Below are positions 41,809 through 43,950 of a stretch of 43,950 bases of DNA, in pieces (within the stretch, counting starts at the first letter, position 1; each line of letters opens with the position of its first letter). A program made the translations under genes and the position numbers. The notes beneath the pieces were generated by a model. It had not been told where the DNA came from. It saw nothing but the letters and a program-made list of their open reading frames with translations, and searched no databases. Origin of the DNA: Paludibacteraceae bacterium (GTDB taxonomy: Bacteria > Bacteroidota > Bacteroidia > Bacteroidales > Paludibacteraceae); the NCBI GenBank assembly GCA_017467185.1, contig JAFTSS010000092.1, forward strand, positions 1 to 43,950, given 5' to 3'.

Positions 41809-42999
41809 AAGAAGTATTGCTCCGGCGAGGACATCGGTGTAATTGTCGCCACAATAGAAGACTACGCTCTGGCCTGGGGTGATGGATTCGATGTCATTCT
41901 CAAAGACAATCCTTACAAATTGAGAGTTTAGAGTTGAAGGTTGAATGGTATTTTGCCCCTGCGGGTCATAGGACGCAGCACGCTGCGTCCCTACATGCAG
42001 TGTGTCACTTATATCGGACACGGCATGCCGTGTCCCTACATTTAGGGTTTGCAACTCGGATTCATCGACGTGATAGATATGGGCGAGGCCGGGACGGGAT
42101 TTGTAGCGGACTTTTGCCATTACGGTTTGTCCGTCAATGAAATCGGGGAATTTCATCATATTTAGGTCGCGAGCATAGCAAGTTTTTGTGAGCAAGTCTT
42201 CTTTACGTCCAAGTACAACTTGGTTCTTTTCGGCATCGATACGTACCACATACATGGGTTCGCCAAGTGCAATACCAAGACCTTTACGCTGACCTATGGT
42301 GTAATTAGGAAAACCTTGATGCTTACCCAAAACCTTACCATTTATATCGATGAAATCGCCTTTTTTGTACTTTTTATCATAGTTAGGCACATTGGTTCGC
42401 AAGAAGTTGCGATAATCATTGTCTGGGATAAAACATATCTCTTGACTCTCACCTTTTTTTGACAATTGTTCATAACCATTATCAAGTGCTATTTGACGTA
42501 CTTCGGTCTTAGTATATTTGCCAAGAGGGAACAAGGTGCGTGAGAGATTTTCTTGAGTTAAACGCCAAAGGAAATAGGATTGGTCTTTGTGCTCATCGGC
42601 TCCTTTACGGATAAAATAGCGTCCTTCTGGTGTACACTCAATCTGAGCATAATGGCCTGTTGCGATGTAAAAACAACCCATTTCATCGGCAAATTTCTGC
42701 AACATACCCCACTTGATATTAGAGTTGCACTGCACACATGGATTAGGAGTGCGACCATGGAGATATTCGTCGATGAAATTGCAAATGACAGAGTCGTGAA
42801 ACTCGCGACGCATATCAAGAGTATGGTGCTCGAAACCCATGTCATCAGCCATTTTGCGTGCATCAGCTACAGCAGGGGAATCAAGAGTTAACTGGGTGAA
42901 GGTTACGCCTTTGAGTTCGTAACCTTGACGACGTAATTCGATGGCAGCAACAGAACTGTCGATACCTCCACTCATTGCCATTAAGATTTTATTTTTCAT
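41806..42999 (-). CDS. mnmA: tRNA-specific 2-thiouridylase MnmA
   Basis: The 397-residue protein has the PP-loop MAMSGGIDSSVAA (residues 8-20), the catalytic Cys in NPCVQCN near residue 100 and the second Cys in QEICFIPD near residue 198. It makes the 2-thio group of wobble uridine in several tRNAs. The protein is longer than usual because residues about 322-361, within the C-terminal beta domain, come from two palindromic elements and an AGTTGAG word (read as VGTRHAVSD, VGTQRAAS and STLNSQF). The sequence before and after (LNVGT... and FVRIVFENDIESITPGQSVVFY) is the normal MnmA C-terminal domain. It heads the operon with xseA and xseB. Confidence 0.95.
   Translation of the reverse strand: MKNKILMAMSGGIDSSVAAIELRRQGYELKGVTFTQLTLDSPAVADARKMADDMGFEHHTLDMRREFHDSVICNFIDEYLHGRTPNPCVQCNSNIKWGMLQKFADEMGCFYIATGHYAQIECTPEGRYFIRKGADEHKDQSYFLWRLTQENLSRTLFPLGKYTKTEVRQIALDNGYEQLSKKGESQEICFIPDNDYRNFLRTNVPNYDKKYKKGDFIDINGKVLGKHQGFPNYTIGQRKGLGIALGEPMYVVRIDAEKNQVVLGRKEDLLTKTCYARDLNMMKFPDFIDGQTVMAKVRYKSRPGLAHIYHVDESELQTLNVGTRHAVSDISDTLHVGTQRAASYDPQGQNTIQPSTLNSQFVRIVFENDIESITPGQSVVFYCGDNYTDVLAGAILL
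41918..42036. repeat. Cluster of three repeat elements inside mnmA
   Basis: An AGTTGAG word (41918-41946), a GGACGCAGC palindrome (41971-41990) and a perfect GGACACGGCATGCCGTGTCC palindrome (42016-42035) lie in frame within 120 bases. The last is identical to the one in uvrB. Confidence 0.9.
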
Positions 43000-43071
43000 A
43001 ATAATAGATTTTTAGTAGCGAGTAACGAGATTCATAAATTCACCAAAAGAATGTGCATTGTTTTTCTTTTG

Positions 43072-43103
43072 CAAAGATAATAAATAATATGCAAAGACGC
43101 AAA
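43072..43103 (-). promoter_or_regulatory. Promoter of the mnmA operon
   Basis: On the minus strand TTTG (43103-43100) and TATCTTTG (43079-43072) are 20 bases apart. It lies in the 313-base divergent gap 43000-43312, which otherwise holds an AGCGAGTA repeat next to mnmA (43010-43032), A+T-rich sequence and the promoter of the M3 peptidase gene. Confidence 0.65.
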
Positions 43104-43176
43104 AAGTATACCTTTTTTTTTATTTTGGACGTTTTGAATGTATATTTTTCCACATTAAAGCAAGTTATAGTTAAAA

Positions 43177-43211
43177 TTTGTTGAAAATGTGATTTTTTTT
43201 TCTTATCTTTG
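43177..43211 (+). promoter_or_regulatory. Promoter of the M3 peptidase gene
   Basis: TATCTTTG at 43204-43211 is a perfect -7 box; TTTGTTG at 43177-43183 supplies a -33 box at about 20-23 bases. The leader would be about 95 bases. Confidence 0.6.
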
Positions 43212-43312
43212 CAAGTTGATAAGTGTGTGCGCACGCGAACCATATATAAAAAGAGAAAAATGAGACAGAAACAATCCTTAAATCACTAATACTTAAATAT
43301 TTATTACAAACA

Positions 43313-43950
43313 ATGAAAAAATTATTTTTAACAGTAGCAACAGCAGCTATGATGTTTGCATGTACTAACAATGCGGATAAAAATCCGTTTTTGACAGAAT
43401 GGAACACACCAGAGGGCGTTCCACCATTTGAACAAATCAAAGCAGAGCACTATTTGCCTGCATTTGAAGAAGGTATCAAACAACAACAAGCCGAAATTGA
43501 GGCTATCATCAACAACCCAGAGGCTCCAACATTCGAAAACACTCTCGAAGCAATGGATAAATCAGGTCGTTTGTTATCAAAAGTGGCTCTTGTATTCTTC
43601 AATATCACAGAGAGCGATGGTTCAGACGAATTAACTAAAGTTCAAGAAGTTGTGTTACCATTGGTAAGTGCACATAGCGACAACATTTACATGGACGCAC
43701 GTTTGTTTGAACGCGTAAAAGCTGTGTATGAAGGTCGCGATACAATGAACTACACAGTAGAACAAACTCGCTTGTTGGAAAAAGTTTATAACGCATTCGT
43801 TCGCAATGGTATCTCATTGCCAGAAGCAGAACAAGCACGTATGCGTGAAATCAATGCAGAACTCTCTACATTGCAACAAAAATTTGGTAACAACTTGTTG
43901 GCTGAAACAAATGCTTTCAAACTTGTTCTTGAATCAGAAGAAGATTTGGC
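43313..43950 (+). CDS. M3 family metallopeptidase (peptidyl-dipeptidase Dcp-like) lipoprotein, 3' end outside window
   Basis: The frame is open from the ATG at 43313 to the window edge (212 codons). It begins with a lipobox (MMFACTNN) and continues NPFLTEWNTPEGVPPFEQIKAEHYLPAFEEGI, the conserved N-terminal part of the Dcp/oligopeptidase A group. The zinc motif HExxH would lie beyond the window, so the catalytic residues cannot be checked. Bacteroidetes members are often exported as lipoproteins and cut dipeptides from the C-terminus of peptides. Confidence 0.88.
   Translation, partial: MKKLFLTVATAAMMFACTNNADKNPFLTEWNTPEGVPPFEQIKAEHYLPAFEEGIKQQQAEIEAIINNPEAPTFENTLEAMDKSGRLLSKVALVFFNITESDGSDELTKVQEVVLPLVSAHSDNIYMDARLFERVKAVYEGRDTMNYTVEQTRLLEKVYNAFVRNGISLPEAEQARMREINAELSTLQQKFGNNLLAETNAFKLVLESEEDL

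Overview
The window comes from a low-GC member of the Bacteroidetes, most likely order Bacteroidales. The evidence is a SusC/SusD pair, two proteins with type IX secretion (T9SS) C-terminal sorting domains, a type V pilus locus (DUF3575, DUF5119, fimbrillin), and promoters of the Bacteroidetes type (TTTG, about 19-20 bases, TAnnTTTG). Genus and species cannot be told from the sequence. No rRNA, tRNA, CRISPR array or insertion sequence was recognised.

Region 1 (1-16107, minus strand) is a nine-gene polysaccharide-utilisation-like locus. In transcription order it has a MurNAc/GlcNAc-type kinase (murK-like), MurNAc-6-phosphate etherase (murQ), SusC, a long SusD, two surface lipoproteins, a GHL10 glycoside hydrolase, a DUF4623-like beta-propeller protein and a phosphodiester glycosidase (NAGPA) cut off by the window edge. 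MurQ acts only on MurNAc-6-P and GHL10 includes DigH, which cuts peptide-free murein glycan strands, so I read this as a system for capturing and degrading peptidoglycan glycan strands. Region 2 (16108-19240, plus strand) is divergent from it: an XRE/S24 repressor-like regulator and a NagB/PIG-L fusion protein, with back-to-back promoters in the shared intergenic space.

Region 3 (19253-34219, minus) is mostly core metabolism and envelope genes: polyprenyl synthase, uvrB, birA, dacB (PBP4), a PAP2-like membrane protein, rpoN, folE, a SPOR protein, a peptidase C26-M19 fusion, an ABC-2 permease, cardiolipin synthase and ribD. Region 4 (34254-38163, minus) is a type V pilus operon. Its roughly 280-base leader holds a 21-codon ORF that ends in a G9 tract and, downstream, a strong intrinsic terminator; this could be a phase-variable attenuator. 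Region 5 (38232-39940) is a DUF4143/AAA ATPase gene between two copies of an 85-base MITE-like repeat. Region 6 (40007-43103, minus) is mnmA-xseA-xseB, followed by a plus-strand M3 peptidase gene that runs off the window.

The most pervasive oddity is a vocabulary of at least a dozen short repeat 'words' (7-11 base units) and palindromic elements. They sit directly upstream of start codons and are also inserted in frame inside otherwise conserved genes (uvrB, mnmA, xseA, ribD, the ABC permease, the C26-M19 fusion, dacB). In two genes one of these words encodes the hydrophobic core of the signal peptide. The pattern resembles the Rickettsia palindromic elements but uses unrelated sequences.
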